From NCBI GenBank assembly GCA_000296795.1, contig BAFH01000003.1, forward strand, positions 310,401 through 374,400: DNA of 64,000 bases. The letters are read 5' to 3'. Position 1 is the stretch's first letter; every line of letters starts with the position of its first letter. The notes under the pieces are model-generated. The model had not been told where the DNA came from. It saw nothing but the letters and a program-made list of their open reading frames with translations, and ran no database searches. Source of the stretch: Candidatus Jettenia caeni (lineage in GTDB: Bacteria > Planctomycetota > Brocadiia > Brocadiales > Brocadiaceae). The translations under genes were made by a program, and so were the position numbers. Positions 27,290 to 37,062 of this stretch are shown piece by piece.

Positions 27290-28078
27290 TCATATCAATC
27301 CAACTGCCATCGCTAACGATACGAGAAGCAAGAGTAGTCCAACGATGATTTGGATGGTACGCATGGTAATTTTTTTGATCAGGCGCGAGCCAATAAACGA
27401 TCCTAAAAATGCTGTTAAGGTAGCAGCCGTAACTAATCCAATCCCTATCTGGTCCTGAAGTACAGCAAGATTTTTTGAGAAGAAGGTAACTCCATAGACC
27501 ATGAGACGGGCTATATCCACTATCACAGCAGAAACAACTGATGTTCCAATAAAAGACTCTTTTTTCAATCCTGCTCTGATCAAAAAAGCGGAACGCAGGG
27601 CACCTTGTTGGCCTGACAGTCCACCAAAGAATCCGGAAAGTGCCCCGCCGAGGGGAATATACCTCGGATGAAATCCAAGTTTTTCAAAATGTGGACTGAG
27701 TTCTAAGATTGCAAAAATTGCCAAAAGAGTGGCAATCACCAGTTTTACGGCTGTAATGGTGAAGGTTTTTCCCGCAAGCTTGTATTCTGCAATGGGTTGA
27801 ATATTCGCAAAATAGTTTAACAGGAATGCCCCTATAATGGCCATAATTGAGGCGGGGAGAGCAAACTTCAGCACTGTTTTAAAATCTGCCATGTTACCAA
27901 CGAGTGCTAATTTGAAGAAATTATTCGCCAGATGAACGATGGCAGTTGTTGCAATGGCAATTTCTATAGGGAAAAAAATCGCAAAGGCCGGCATCAGAAG
28001 GGTACCTAATCCAAAGCCAGAAAAAAGTGTTAAAGCAGAAACGATAAGTGCTACCGTGCAAATGATGAAATAGGCCAT
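27290..28078 (-). CDS. Sulfite exporter TauE/SafE family permease
   Basis: 262 residues with about eight hydrophobic segments. The opening repeat (SALTLFSGFGLGTLLMPAFAIFFP), followed by IAIATTAIVHLANNFFKL, and the second half GALSGFFGGLSGQQGALRS are hallmarks of the TauE/SafE (DUF81) family, whose members move sulfonate, sulfite or related anions across the inner membrane. Length is normal. It lies 12 bases downstream of the ferredoxin-type membrane protein and is presumably cotranscribed with it. The transported anion cannot be told from sequence. Confidence 0.85.
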   Translation of the reverse strand: MAYFIICTVALIVSALTLFSGFGLGTLLMPAFAIFFPIEIAIATTAIVHLANNFFKLALVGNMADFKTVLKFALPASIMAIIGAFLLNYFANIQPIAEYKLAGKTFTITAVKLVIATLLAIFAILELSPHFEKLGFHPRYIPLGGALSGFFGGLSGQQGALRSAFLIRAGLKKESFIGTSVVSAVIVDIARLMVYGVTFFSKNLAVLQDQIGIGLVTAATLTAFLGSFIGSRLIKKITMRTIQIIVGLLLLLVSLAMAVGLI

Positions 28079-28090
28079 GTATATCCCTTT

Positions 28091-29512
28091 CTACTGAAAG
28101 AATCCCCATCCTGTGACAAGAAAAATAAAGAGGCTAGCTAACGCACATTTTGATACGAGACGCTGATGATATGTTTCTGGATTAGCAAGGTACGCTTCGC
28201 GTATGCTAAAATATACTCCTGTAATAATAAGTACTATCCCAATAACGGAAACAAAAGGCATGGATAGCATGGGTAGAGGCTGTGAAATGGTTTTCGAGGT
28301 TATTCCTGAAACAGTCTTGATGCCAAAGGGGTCTTTTAATGCATAGGGAAGGAACCCTAGCCATGATGTAAACTTTGCCAATCCTTTGGCCATATGTCCC
28401 GTTGAGACAATGACTATAAGCGGGAGTGCTAAAAGGCGCCAGGATTTTATTATAGATAAAGATGCAGTATTACTATTCGGCAAAGTTAGTATACCAAGGA
28501 CAAGCCATAATGCTAATGGATAGATACCTAACATCCAAAGCCCTTCTATCCAACCTTCGATTGAGAAGAGCTTGAGGTGTTCTGTAAAATGTCTGGGAAG
28601 CCAGAGAAAAACGGATTGTGCAGTACTCCATTCACTGCATAACTCGCCCGTTACAAATCCGGAAATCATCATAATAAAAATAGTGACCGGCCATGATGCT
28701 AACGGCTCACGGGCGTCAGCCGGATGAAATGGACGACGCAGAACCAACTGCATATTGTCAGGCTTGCATGATTTTATACACTGACCGCAGACAAGACAAT
28801 CACGGTTGCTGTTTAGTTTCGGTGGATTTAACAGACTTGGACAGCTTCGTCCATAAAATTTGTTCCGGTTGCACGCCATGATGCAATCTTTACCTGTACA
28901 GGCAGTGCAAATCTGGTCCGACCCGGCACGTACCGCCAGCATTCCACCCCGCCCATAGGTGCTCAATAAGAGCCCAATCGGACAGAAGCCGCGGCAAAAT
29001 GAGCGATCTTTGAAAAAGAAGCCAACGATTCCAGCTATTACCAGCAAGCTCCACAAAAATAACGATGTATAAGCCGGGACACGATGCAAGTGCACACCAG
29101 CAATAAAAAGCTGGATAAGGGCGTAGATACCCAGAATTAACACACCTGATCTCAACCATTTACCCAGAACAAATTGCCTTACGCCGAGTATTCGCGCAAG
29201 TCGTTCGGTTCCCTGAGCAACAAGCTCAGGCGGACATACCATGCACCAGATACGGCCAAAGAGCACTGCTCCCCATACCATAGAAGGCCACCATAATCCC
29301 CAAACCATCAGATTAGTAATATGAGCCTTGGCGTAGAGTTTATCATTTACCCCTTTCGGAGCAAAACATCCCCAACCAATAATTGCAAGGGATATAAATA
29401 CCGCAAGCATAACGAACTGAAAAATATAGGGAAATCCAGGCCATAAGATCATTGCCCGAATTGGCCGTATTTTTAATATATTAAATCCTTGATAATCAAA
29501 ACTGTTTCTCAT
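28091..29512 (-). CDS. Polytopic membrane 4Fe-4S ferredoxin-type protein (NapH/CcoG/YccM-like)
   Basis: 473 residues, with hydrophobic helices in both halves. Cys motifs in order: WCMVCPPEL, FCRGFCPIG (a CxxxCP motif as in NapH/FixG/NosR-type proteins), then CTACTGKDCIMAC and CLVCGQCIKSCKP, which would hold two 4Fe-4S clusters. AKAHIT and STGHMAKG place His residues in membrane parts, where heme binding is possible but unproven. It probably passes electrons between the quinone pool or periplasm and the cytoplasm. The start codon overlaps the stop of the padR gene (ATGA, 29509-29512). The pairing of a redox membrane protein with a TauE/SafE permease suggests sulfur-anion metabolism or detoxification (inference). 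Confidence 0.8.
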   Translation of the reverse strand: MRNSFDYQGFNILKIRPIRAMILWPGFPYIFQFVMLAVFISLAIIGWGCFAPKGVNDKLYAKAHITNLMVWGLWWPSMVWGAVLFGRIWCMVCPPELVAQGTERLARILGVRQFVLGKWLRSGVLILGIYALIQLFIAGVHLHRVPAYTSLFLWSLLVIAGIVGFFFKDRSFCRGFCPIGLLLSTYGRGGMLAVRAGSDQICTACTGKDCIMACNRNKFYGRSCPSLLNPPKLNSNRDCLVCGQCIKSCKPDNMQLVLRRPFHPADAREPLASWPVTIFIMMISGFVTGELCSEWSTAQSVFLWLPRHFTEHLKLFSIEGWIEGLWMLGIYPLALWLVLGILTLPNSNTASLSIIKSWRLLALPLIVIVSTGHMAKGLAKFTSWLGFLPYALKDPFGIKTVSGITSKTISQPLPMLSMPFVSVIGIVLIITGVYFSIREAYLANPETYHQRLVSKCALASLFIFLVTGWGFFQ

Positions 29513-29832
29513 GTTCCTTCCACAACTTCTTTATATAATTCCCTCAACTTGACCTTCGCCTCGTTAAGCAGTCTTATCCCGTTACGGGTAATCTTGTAAT
29601 ATTTCCGCTGCTTGTGCTGAACAGTCCTGCACTCGCAAGTCAAAAGACCTGCCTGCTGCATTTTTGCCAATGTTGGGTAAAGCGTACCCGGACTAAGCTT
29701 GTATCCATGTCTTCCCAATTCCTCGATCAAACCAATACCAAAGATATCTTCTTTTGAGGCATGGTATAGGATATGCATTTTTATGAATGCGAGATGAATG
29801 TCTCGTAACATGGCAGAATTAATATTGTTCAT
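29509..29832 (-). CDS. PadR-family transcriptional regulator
   Basis: 107 residues from the ATG at 29832. The frame continues upstream, but the likely promoter leaves only a few bases of leader before this ATG. An in-frame ATG at 29811 (MLRDIHLAFIKMHIL) is also a usual family start. Winged-helix content: HILYHASKEDIFGIGLIEEL, then YKLSPGTLYPTLAKMQQAGLL and RKYYKITRNGIRLL, the diagnostic PadR recognition-helix and wing text. First gene of the operon with the 4Fe-4S membrane protein, TauE/SafE permease and barrel protein. A 21-base dyad over the -10 element suggests autorepression relieved by a small ligand. Confidence 0.9.
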   Translation of the reverse strand: MNNINSAMLRDIHLAFIKMHILYHASKEDIFGIGLIEELGRHGYKLSPGTLYPTLAKMQQAGLLTCECRTVQHKQRKYYKITRNGIRLLNEAKVKLRELYKEVVEGT

Positions 29833-29853
29833 AGATATCGATATATGATATCT
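29833..29853. promoter_or_regulatory. Palindromic operator, probably for the PadR regulator
   Basis: A near-perfect 21-base dyad with GATATC half-sites at 29834-29839 and 29847-29852. It starts immediately next to the padR ATG and covers the predicted -10 box. PadR proteins commonly bind AT-rich dyads at their own promoters. Confidence 0.6.
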
Positions 29854-29873
29854 TGATCCGATAGTGTTGTCAA
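29845..29873 (-). promoter_or_regulatory. Sigma-70-type promoter of the padR operon
   Basis: On the minus strand: TTGACA (29873-29868), a 17-base spacer, then TATCAT (29850-29845). The -10 lies only 12 bases before the ATG at 29832, so the transcript would be almost leaderless. Confidence 0.6.
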
Positions 29874-30022
29874 TTGAAATTATATTTTTGTAAAGGGGAA
29901 TCAAGGGGGATTACTCTGGTGAGAGTTTACAAAAGACATCCTGGATTGCACAAGATAAAACTATCTGAGAGATGTATCAAGAAAAAGAGTCTTGTGGCGA
30001 ATCATTTCATAATGAAAATCAT

Positions 30023-30050
30023 TTGATTATTACTTCCTGTCTGATATAAT
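30023..30050 (+). promoter_or_regulatory. Sigma-70-type promoter of argG
   Basis: TTGATT (30023-30028), a 16-base spacer and TATAAT (30045-30050), about 65 bases before the argG start. No ARG-box-like dyad was evident. Confidence 0.6.
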
Positions 30051-30115
30051 TTCATTTTGAAATGGTCGTTTTCAAATCTAAGAATACTTAATAAACGTTC
30101 TGGAGATTTATACCC

Positions 30116-31399
30116 ATGTCTGAGCAACGAAAAAAGGTGGTATTGGCCTATTCAGGTGGTCTTGATACCTCTGTGGCAATTAAATGGATTCCCGAAAAAT
30201 ACCATATGGATGTTATTACGGTAACTATTGATCTGGGCGCGGTAAAGGATCTGGATGCCATTCGGGAAAAGGCGCTAAAAATCGGGGCTAAAAAGGCGAT
30301 TGTGATTGACGCAAAGGATACCTTTGTTAAATATTTCATATTTCCCGCTCTGCAGGCAGGGGCATTATATGAAGGGGTTTATCCTCTGGCAACGGCTCTC
30401 GGCAGGCCGCTTATTGCGAAATTATTGGCAGATGTAGCACTTGAAGAAAATGCAGATGCTGTGGCTCACGGTTGCACCGGGAAGGGAAACGACCAGGTGC
30501 GATTAGATGTATCTTTACAGGTCTTGAATCCCCGGTTACAGATTATTGCACCGGTAAGGGAGTGGAAGATGACCCGTGATGAGGAGATCCGATATGCCGA
30601 GGAACATAATATCCCCGTGGAAGCAAAGATTAAAAGCCCCTATAGTACGGATGAGAATCTTTGGGGAAGAAGTATCGAGTGTGGTGTCCTGGAAGATCCA
30701 TGGGTAGAACCGCCAGAGGAGGTTTACAAATGGACGAAGAATGCAAAAGACGCTCCTGACGAATCCGAGTATATTGAGATTGAGTTTGCAAGGGGTATTC
30801 CCATAGCAATTAACGATGAGGAGATGGACGGTGTTGCCCTGATTAATACGTTAAATGCATGGGGAGGGAAGCACGGCGTTGGCCGCATTGATCATTTGGA
30901 GAACCGGCTTGTAGGCATCAAGTCCAGAGAGATTTACGAATCTCCTGCTGCTATGATATTGCATACGGCACATAAGGCGCTGGAAGGTATGATTATGACA
31001 AAAGATGCCCTGAGATTTAAGGATATAATATCTGCCCAGTACGCGGATTTAATTTATAACGGGTTGTGGTTTTCTGCCTTTCATCAGGATCTCGTGGCTT
31101 ATGTGCTGAGTAATCAACGCCTGATGAACGGGACGATCCGTATGAGGTTATCAAAAGGGACCTGCACGGTAGTGGGGCGTAAATCACCGCTATCCCTGTA
31201 TAATGAAAAGTTAGCTACTTATCAGAAAGAAGACACCTTTGATCATAGTGCATCTCTTGGATTTATCAAGATATACGGGTTGCCTGTGAAGATACAGGCA
31301 CAAAAGCAAATGGATATCCTTGCAGGCAGAGAGGCGTTACATCTGGATTCGATTATGCCGCCGAAGGTGAAATCGATACATAAGTCCGGAGGCGAATAA
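30116..31399 (+). CDS. argG: Argininosuccinate synthase
   Basis: 427 residues. Joins citrulline and aspartate at the cost of ATP in arginine synthesis (cytoplasm). The ATP-pyrophosphatase P-loop VVLAYSGGLDTSV is at residues 8-20. GCTGKGNDQVR, SPYSTDENLWGRS and the conserved C-terminal half with WGGKHGVGRID are all present. Length is slightly above the usual ~400. TGGAG about ten bases upstream supports the ATG at 30116. The next gene follows after ten bases, but its product has no obvious link to arginine. Confidence 0.97.
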   Translation: MSEQRKKVVLAYSGGLDTSVAIKWIPEKYHMDVITVTIDLGAVKDLDAIREKALKIGAKKAIVIDAKDTFVKYFIFPALQAGALYEGVYPLATALGRPLIAKLLADVALEENADAVAHGCTGKGNDQVRLDVSLQVLNPRLQIIAPVREWKMTRDEEIRYAEEHNIPVEAKIKSPYSTDENLWGRSIECGVLEDPWVEPPEEVYKWTKNAKDAPDESEYIEIEFARGIPIAINDEEMDGVALINTLNAWGGKHGVGRIDHLENRLVGIKSREIYESPAAMILHTAHKALEGMIMTKDALRFKDIISAQYADLIYNGLWFSAFHQDLVAYVLSNQRLMNGTIRMRLSKGTCTVVGRKSPLSLYNEKLATYQKEDTFDHSASLGFIKIYGLPVKIQAQKQMDILAGREALHLDSIMPPKVKSIHKSGGE

Positions 31400-31409
31400 A
31401 CGTGAAATA

Positions 31410-33164
31410 ATGAGAGTGTTGTTACTATTTCCCCCATCCTGGCATCCTTCTCAGCCGTATCTGAGTTTACCGTCACTAACTGCCTTTTTAAGGCAACAGG
31501 GCGTTCACGATGTTGTCCAGCGGGATTTGAATATCGAGTTGCTGGATATACTCCTCACCAAAAAAACCTGTAGTGAATTTTATCAAAAGATTATCGGCGC
31601 CTTACGGCGTATGGATAATTCATGGGGGACGCCCCGGCGGAGCGCCTCTGCGAATTGGCAAGAAAAATATCAGGCATTGGCTCATGCATCGGAAGTTATT
31701 CCTGCGATAATTGATAAGATAGAGCCTGCGAAAAATACGTTGAGATCCGAAGGTTTTTATAATCTTGAGCGGTATATGGAAAGTGTTCACATTATCAATG
31801 AATCCCTCAGTCTCATGTCTGCCTTGTACTATCCCTCTTCACTGACTGCGCTCAGCAATGATATGCGGTATTCGGTATATTCTTCACAAGAAATTTTTCG
31901 GGCGCTGGGTGATGAAGAGGAAAATATATTCCTCAATCTGTATAAGGATCACATTCTTTCTTCCATCATCGATTTTCCTCCCGATCTGCTGGGTATTTCC
32001 ATTACCAGCACTTCACAGATCATACCTGGATTAACCCTTGCAAAATTACTCAGGGATCGGAATAAAGAAATCTACATTACGATAGGGGGGAGTGTTTTTA
32101 CCAAGCTCATTGAAAACCTGAAAAAGATAGATAGCATGTTCTCGGTTGTAGACAGCTTTATTGTTTTTGAGGGTGAGCATGCCTTGCTGAGGCTTGTAGA
32201 ACAAGTGGACGGCAAGCGGGATTTCCGGAAAGTGCCTAATCTGGTGTATCGGGAAAACAACATTACGAGGATCAATGAGCCATTTTATGCAGAAGATTTG
32301 AATGCGTTGCCTACGCCTGACTTTGATGGTCTTCCCTTAAAACTGTATCATGCCCCTGAGTCTGTTTTACCGGTACAAACATCGAGGGGGTGTTACTACC
32401 GGAAATGTGCCTTTTGCAATTTACATCTGGACCACAGGAATTTCCGGTTGCGTCGGACTGAATTGCTGATGGAAGATATCCGTACACTTTCACATAAGTA
32501 TCATACGCCGTATTTCTTCTTTACGGATGAGTCCGTTCCTATGAATCAATTGCGGGAGATATCACAAAATCTTCTGGAGAGCCGGCAGAACATCAAGTGG
32601 ATGGCAGGGGTAAGGTTTGAGAATGCCCTCGATAGTGATTTATTGGGGAAGATGGCGAAGTCAGGATGTCAAAAGCTGGTGTTTGGTCTGGAATCGTATA
32701 ATCAGAGGGTACTGGATTTGATGAAAAAGGGGATTAAGACCGATGTGGTGAAAAACATATTGAATGCCTGTTTAGAAGCGGGCATATCATTTCATCTCTA
32801 TATTATCATCGGATTTCCGACAGAAACCGGGAAAGAGGCGCAAGAGACGCTTGATTTTGTGCTCACCAAAGAATATCTGGCTTCAACAGGTTTTTCCTGC
32901 TTGCCATCTCTTTTTGGAATGGAGAAGGATTCTCCTGTTACTCATAATCCTGAGAAATATGGACTGAGGAGCTTGATGGCTCCCGGGAGTGAGGATTTGG
33001 GATTGGGCTATTTTTATGAAGTAGATCAGGGGATGTCTCCGGAAGAGGCCGAAAGAATGTACCATTATGTGATACGTCAGTTGAGCGAAAAGTTATGTCC
33101 ATTTCCCTATAACTATTCTTTACCCGATGGGCTGCTCTATCTTACCCATAAAGCAGGGATTTGA
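31410..33164 (+). CDS. B12-binding-domain radical SAM protein
   Basis: 584 residues. The N-terminus MRVLLLFPPSWHPSQPYLSLPSLTAFLRQQG has the Rossmann-like B12-binding opening of this class. The segment ILSSIIDFPPDLLGISITSTSQIIPGLTLAKLL completes that domain near 200. The radical SAM cluster motif is CYYRKCAFCNL (CxxxCxxC) at about 328-338, preceded by VQTSRG. FGLESYNQRVLDLMKKGI is the usual downstream SAM-domain segment. The reaction is unknown; many such proteins act in methyl transfer or in natural-product and lipid modification. It starts ten bases after argG and is likely cotranscribed. Confidence 0.85.
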   Translation: MRVLLLFPPSWHPSQPYLSLPSLTAFLRQQGVHDVVQRDLNIELLDILLTKKTCSEFYQKIIGALRRMDNSWGTPRRSASANWQEKYQALAHASEVIPAIIDKIEPAKNTLRSEGFYNLERYMESVHIINESLSLMSALYYPSSLTALSNDMRYSVYSSQEIFRALGDEEENIFLNLYKDHILSSIIDFPPDLLGISITSTSQIIPGLTLAKLLRDRNKEIYITIGGSVFTKLIENLKKIDSMFSVVDSFIVFEGEHALLRLVEQVDGKRDFRKVPNLVYRENNITRINEPFYAEDLNALPTPDFDGLPLKLYHAPESVLPVQTSRGCYYRKCAFCNLHLDHRNFRLRRTELLMEDIRTLSHKYHTPYFFFTDESVPMNQLREISQNLLESRQNIKWMAGVRFENALDSDLLGKMAKSGCQKLVFGLESYNQRVLDLMKKGIKTDVVKNILNACLEAGISFHLYIIIGFPTETGKEAQETLDFVLTKEYLASTGFSCLPSLFGMEKDSPVTHNPEKYGLRSLMAPGSEDLGLGYFYEVDQGMSPEEAERMYHYVIRQLSEKLCPFPYNYSLPDGLLYLTHKAGI

Positions 33165-33204
33165 TTGATTCAAGGTATCATATACTGAGTCGGGGACATA
33201 TCTA

Positions 33205-33759
33205 GTACAGTGTCAAGATAATTTATGATACTACGGCTGGCTCAATCTTCCACGATTGAATCGGGACGTTGAGTATTTCTCTCAGATAGTATCTTGTCAT
33301 TGCGAGGGTAGTGTCCGAAACAATCTCTTGAATAGTTCAGAAAAGAGATTGCTTCGGGAAAAAACCCCTCGCAATGACAAGATAATACCTGAGAGGTTAT
33401 CCCAAAACCTCAATTTAGTATCTGGAATCATGTGAGACATAGTAGGTATAAGGAGAGAATTTTTCATACTCTGTAAGCCGATTCCTGGGGTGGCACTGAC
33501 AAACTTTGTTTGTCAGTGTTTTGTAATCCATATCCATGTACGCAGGTAAATAAGCACGGACAAACGAAGTTTGTCCGTGCCACCCGGTCTGGGGAGTTAT
33601 CTAGAAACCTCATTGTTAGTATTTAGAATCATTTGAAGATAGAGAGGTTCCCGTACAGAAATAGGTTTTGGGATAGCTTCTGGAGAAATGCTCAACGTCC
33701 CGATTCAATCGTGGACAATTGAGGCAGCCTCAGTATCATGAATCATCTTGATAGTGTAC
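33205..33759. repeat. 555-base palindromic element with 76-base imperfect terminal inverted repeats
   Basis: 33205-33280 and 33684-33759 are inverse copies with few differences (both contain CCACGATTGAATCGGGACGT in one orientation). Nested inside are a TCATTGCGAGGG...CCTCGCAATGACA copy (33295-33378), a direct repeat (33409-33445 and about 33608-33645, AACCTCA..TTAGTAT.T.GAATCAT) and two GGTGGCAC.GACAAAC arms around 33490-33590. No reading frame is supported in the 690-base gap 33165-33852. It looks like a composite non-autonomous transposable element or a structured non-coding region. Confidence 0.75.
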
Positions 33760-33852
33760 CAAGGATGGAAAAGTTTGAAATAAAAAGGCTATTTTCTGGC
33801 TCATGTAATTTCATAAGCCACTGTGCCGAATTGTTATCATAGGAAAATATTC

Positions 33853-36800
33853 TTGTTAAAATCGATTAAGTACAAATTAATACTGATCTTTTTATTGTGT
33901 TCGTTTATGCCATTATTGTTGCTGCGTTTTATGGCATTTCCCAAGGCACAGAAAGATTTGGAAGAGGCTTTAATAAGAAACCTGGAAGGGGTGAAACAAA
34001 AGCAGGCAGAAATTTTAAAAATGTGGTTTCATGAGCGAAGACACGATGCAAAGATCATCAGCAGGAACATTTCTGCCATGCTGGGAAAGAATAGTAACGA
34101 TAAGGGGGATGATTTCCGGAAACTCTACGATTATATGGAGATGCTGAGAGCAGAGTATGGATACAAAGGCATATCTATTACCTTGCGGGACGGAATCATA
34201 CTCGCAGCTACGGAAAAGGAATGGGTTGGTTCCAATATTGTAAGGTATGATTATTGCAGAGAAGCCCTGAACGGAACTGTTTTTATATCCAGGATTCAGC
34301 TTTTTGCTCAGCCGGGAAGTAAGAATAAGGATAGTAATAGTGGCGTCCCAACGATATTTATCTCTGCTCCGCTTGCAGATTCCAATAGCGTTACCATAGG
34401 AGCGGTCATTCTCCGGATGGATACAGCATCTCTCAGTGACATCATGAGAAGTGCAGAATTGGGGAAAACAGGGGAAACTTTTCTTATCAACAGAGAAGGA
34501 TACATGCTGACAGAATCAAGATTTGCAGACGAGTTAAAAAAGACAGATCTGATTCAGCGAAGAACTTCATTGGAGTTAAGAATAGCGAATCCCCATACAG
34601 GGATGCTTACCGATGGAGCTCAGAAATGCCTGAGTTGTAACGACGGATATGATGCAGAAGGTTATATAAATTACGATGGTAAGAAGGTTTTGGGCGCGTG
34701 GTGCTGGATTCCGGAATATGATTGTGGCTTACTTGCGCAAATTGATATTCACGAAGGATACGGAGCGGCTTACAATTTAAAGAAATTTGTTCTTTCAACC
34801 CTTTTGGTATTAGCGCTTCCCCTGATACTGATTTCATTTTACTTTGGTAAAAGGATTTCAGCCCCTATTTTCAATATAACAGAAGTAACGAAAAAGATTG
34901 CGAGTGGCGATCTGGGACAGCGGGTAAAAGTCAGCAGCAAAAAGGATGAGATTAATGAACTGGCAAAGGCATTTAATGCGATGGCAGGCTCGCTTGAAGA
35001 AAAAACGATAAAATTAAGGAATTACACAACTGATCTTGAAAATACCGTAAAAGAGAGAACCCTTGAACTTCAGGAGACAACAAACTTTTTGAATAGCATT
35101 CTGGCTGGCTCTACGGAATATTCGATTATTGCTGAAGATTTACAGGGTAATATTCTTGCATTCAATGAAGGGGCGAGTCTTATTTATGGCTATAAACCGG
35201 AGGAAATGATTGGGATAGCCAATGTAAGAATCCTTCATACGGATGAGGACGTGAAATCGGGAAAAGTAGACTATATCTTAGAGGCAGCACGTAAAACGGG
35301 TAGATATGAGGGGGAAGTGATGAGAAAGAGAAAGAATGGCGATGTCTTTCCCGTTCATGTAACTTTTACCTTACGGCGTGATGAGATGGGGCATCCTATC
35401 GGATTTGTCGTAATATCGAAGGATATTACGAAAGAAAAACTGGTGGCACTGGAAAAGGAGATTATCAATAACATCAATAAGACGATTGCTTCTGGTTTAC
35501 ATATTAAAGGAATTTATACAAACGTTTATCATGAGCTAAAACGTATCATTGATTTTACCTGGTTAGGGGTGACGTGTTCTAACGATGGGGCAGAAGTTAC
35601 GGAGGATTCTCATATTGTTCATGGAGTGCTATCTCCTGTAGACTGGTTAAACAGGAATCCATATCCGTTCGATACAACGGCGCAAGGTATTGCTGTGAAG
35701 ACAGGTATGCCTGTTTTTGTTCCGGATACGATTGGGAGTACGTATCTGATCGATCAGGAATTATCCCAAAAGGGTATCCGCTCTTACGTATGTGTTCCTT
35801 TAAAATCAAAGGGAATTACTATCGGAACCATTACGTTGGGAAGCAGAAAGAAAGGCGCTTTTACGGAAATACACTTGAGTTTATTACATCAAATTACTCC
35901 ACAATTAGCTATTGCCATAGAAAATGCCAGGCTGTTCATATTCATAAAGGAATCAGAGAAGAAATACAGAGATCTTGTGGAGAATGCGCCGGAAATGATC
36001 CATGAGATTGGTCCCGAAGGGAAATTTATTAATGTAAATAAAACAGAATTAAACAAATTAGGATACTCCCTTCAGGAAATGATGCAGATGACGCTTGAGG
36101 ATATTGTCCCAAATGAACAGAAAGAAGAAATAAAAAGATATATGAAACGGATGGTTGAAACCGGAAGTGGTGAATTGGAGACGGTGTTTTTAACGAAAAC
36201 AGGGAAAGAAATTAACGTCGAGATTAATGGGACAGGTCTTTATAATAACAAGACGAAAGAATATATTTGCACACGGGCGTTTGTACGGGATATTACCGAA
36301 AGGAAAAATATGGAGGAACAGGTGCGCCGGTCAGAAAAACTTGCCTCAATGGGCGAACTGGCTGCGGCAATTGCGCATGAGATTCGGAATCCGCTGGGTG
36401 CGATATGCAATTCTGTAGGAATTTTGGATGCTCACTTAAGAGTGACAGGTCAGGATAAGGATCTCCTGGAGATGATTGTGGAACAATCAGAGAGGCTGGA
36501 CAGGATTATCAGTGATTTTTTAACCTTTGCCCATCCCCGGGAGCCTTCCTTTTCCCTGCAAAATATTCGGGAAGTAATTAAGAATACTATTTTTCTGTTA
36601 GAGCAGGATAGCCGATATACAGATCAGGTAGAAATAAAGGAGATTTATGAGAGCGTATTACCGAAAGTTTATCTTGATACCGATCTGATTCATCAGGTAT
36701 TTTGGAATTTATTGATCAATTCCTTAGATGCTATGCCACAAGGCGGGCAGATCAGGATAATGGTGAGAAAAACAACCTTATTTTTGCGGGATGCAGTGGA

Positions 36801-37053
36801 AATTATCATATCAGATACGGGAAGAGGCATACCATCTCATGAATTGGATAAAATATTTGAGCCTTTCTATACTACAAAATCGGAAGGAACAGGGTTGGGT
36901 CTTTCTGTCGTTCAACGTATTATTGATGATCATGGCGGAACGATAGATGTGAAAAGTAAGGAAGGCAAGGGGACGACCTTTTCTATTAAGCTGCCTGTTG
37001 GCCCTATGGGGAACGGAAAAGAGAAAATTAAAAACAATCTTTTAATGGGATGA
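33853..37053 (+). CDS. Cache-HAMP-PAS-GAF-PAS sensor histidine kinase
   Basis: 1066 residues from the TTG at 33853. AGGA lies eight bases upstream and the resulting start, MLKSIKYKLIL, matches MYISIKNRLIL of the paralogue at 40685. Order: TM1, periplasmic double-Cache domain (with GKTGETFLINREGYMLTESRF and AQKCLSCNDGYDAEG), TM2 near 320-340, HAMP, PAS, GAF (ASGLHIKGIYTNVYHELKRII), PAS, then a HisKA domain with HEIRNPLG (H842) and HATPase_c (WNLLINSLDAMPQGG; DTGRGIP; EPFYTTKSEGTGLGLS). The regulator follows nine bases after the stop, so the pair forms one two-component system. The ligand is unknown. Confidence 0.93.
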   Translation: MLKSIKYKLILIFLLCSFMPLLLLRFMAFPKAQKDLEEALIRNLEGVKQKQAEILKMWFHERRHDAKIISRNISAMLGKNSNDKGDDFRKLYDYMEMLRAEYGYKGISITLRDGIILAATEKEWVGSNIVRYDYCREALNGTVFISRIQLFAQPGSKNKDSNSGVPTIFISAPLADSNSVTIGAVILRMDTASLSDIMRSAELGKTGETFLINREGYMLTESRFADELKKTDLIQRRTSLELRIANPHTGMLTDGAQKCLSCNDGYDAEGYINYDGKKVLGAWCWIPEYDCGLLAQIDIHEGYGAAYNLKKFVLSTLLVLALPLILISFYFGKRISAPIFNITEVTKKIASGDLGQRVKVSSKKDEINELAKAFNAMAGSLEEKTIKLRNYTTDLENTVKERTLELQETTNFLNSILAGSTEYSIIAEDLQGNILAFNEGASLIYGYKPEEMIGIANVRILHTDEDVKSGKVDYILEAARKTGRYEGEVMRKRKNGDVFPVHVTFTLRRDEMGHPIGFVVISKDITKEKLVALEKEIINNINKTIASGLHIKGIYTNVYHELKRIIDFTWLGVTCSNDGAEVTEDSHIVHGVLSPVDWLNRNPYPFDTTAQGIAVKTGMPVFVPDTIGSTYLIDQELSQKGIRSYVCVPLKSKGITIGTITLGSRKKGAFTEIHLSLLHQITPQLAIAIENARLFIFIKESEKKYRDLVENAPEMIHEIGPEGKFINVNKTELNKLGYSLQEMMQMTLEDIVPNEQKEEIKRYMKRMVETGSGELETVFLTKTGKEINVEINGTGLYNNKTKEYICTRAFVRDITERKNMEEQVRRSEKLASMGELAAAIAHEIRNPLGAICNSVGILDAHLRVTGQDKDLLEMIVEQSERLDRIISDFLTFAHPREPSFSLQNIREVIKNTIFLLEQDSRYTDQVEIKEIYESVLPKVYLDTDLIHQVFWNLLINSLDAMPQGGQIRIMVRKTTLFLRDAVEIIISDTGRGIPSHELDKIFEPFYTTKSEGTGLGLSVVQRIIDDHGGTIDVKSKEGKGTTFSIKLPVGPMGNGKEKIKNNLLMG

Positions 37054-37062
37054 AAAAGAGTT

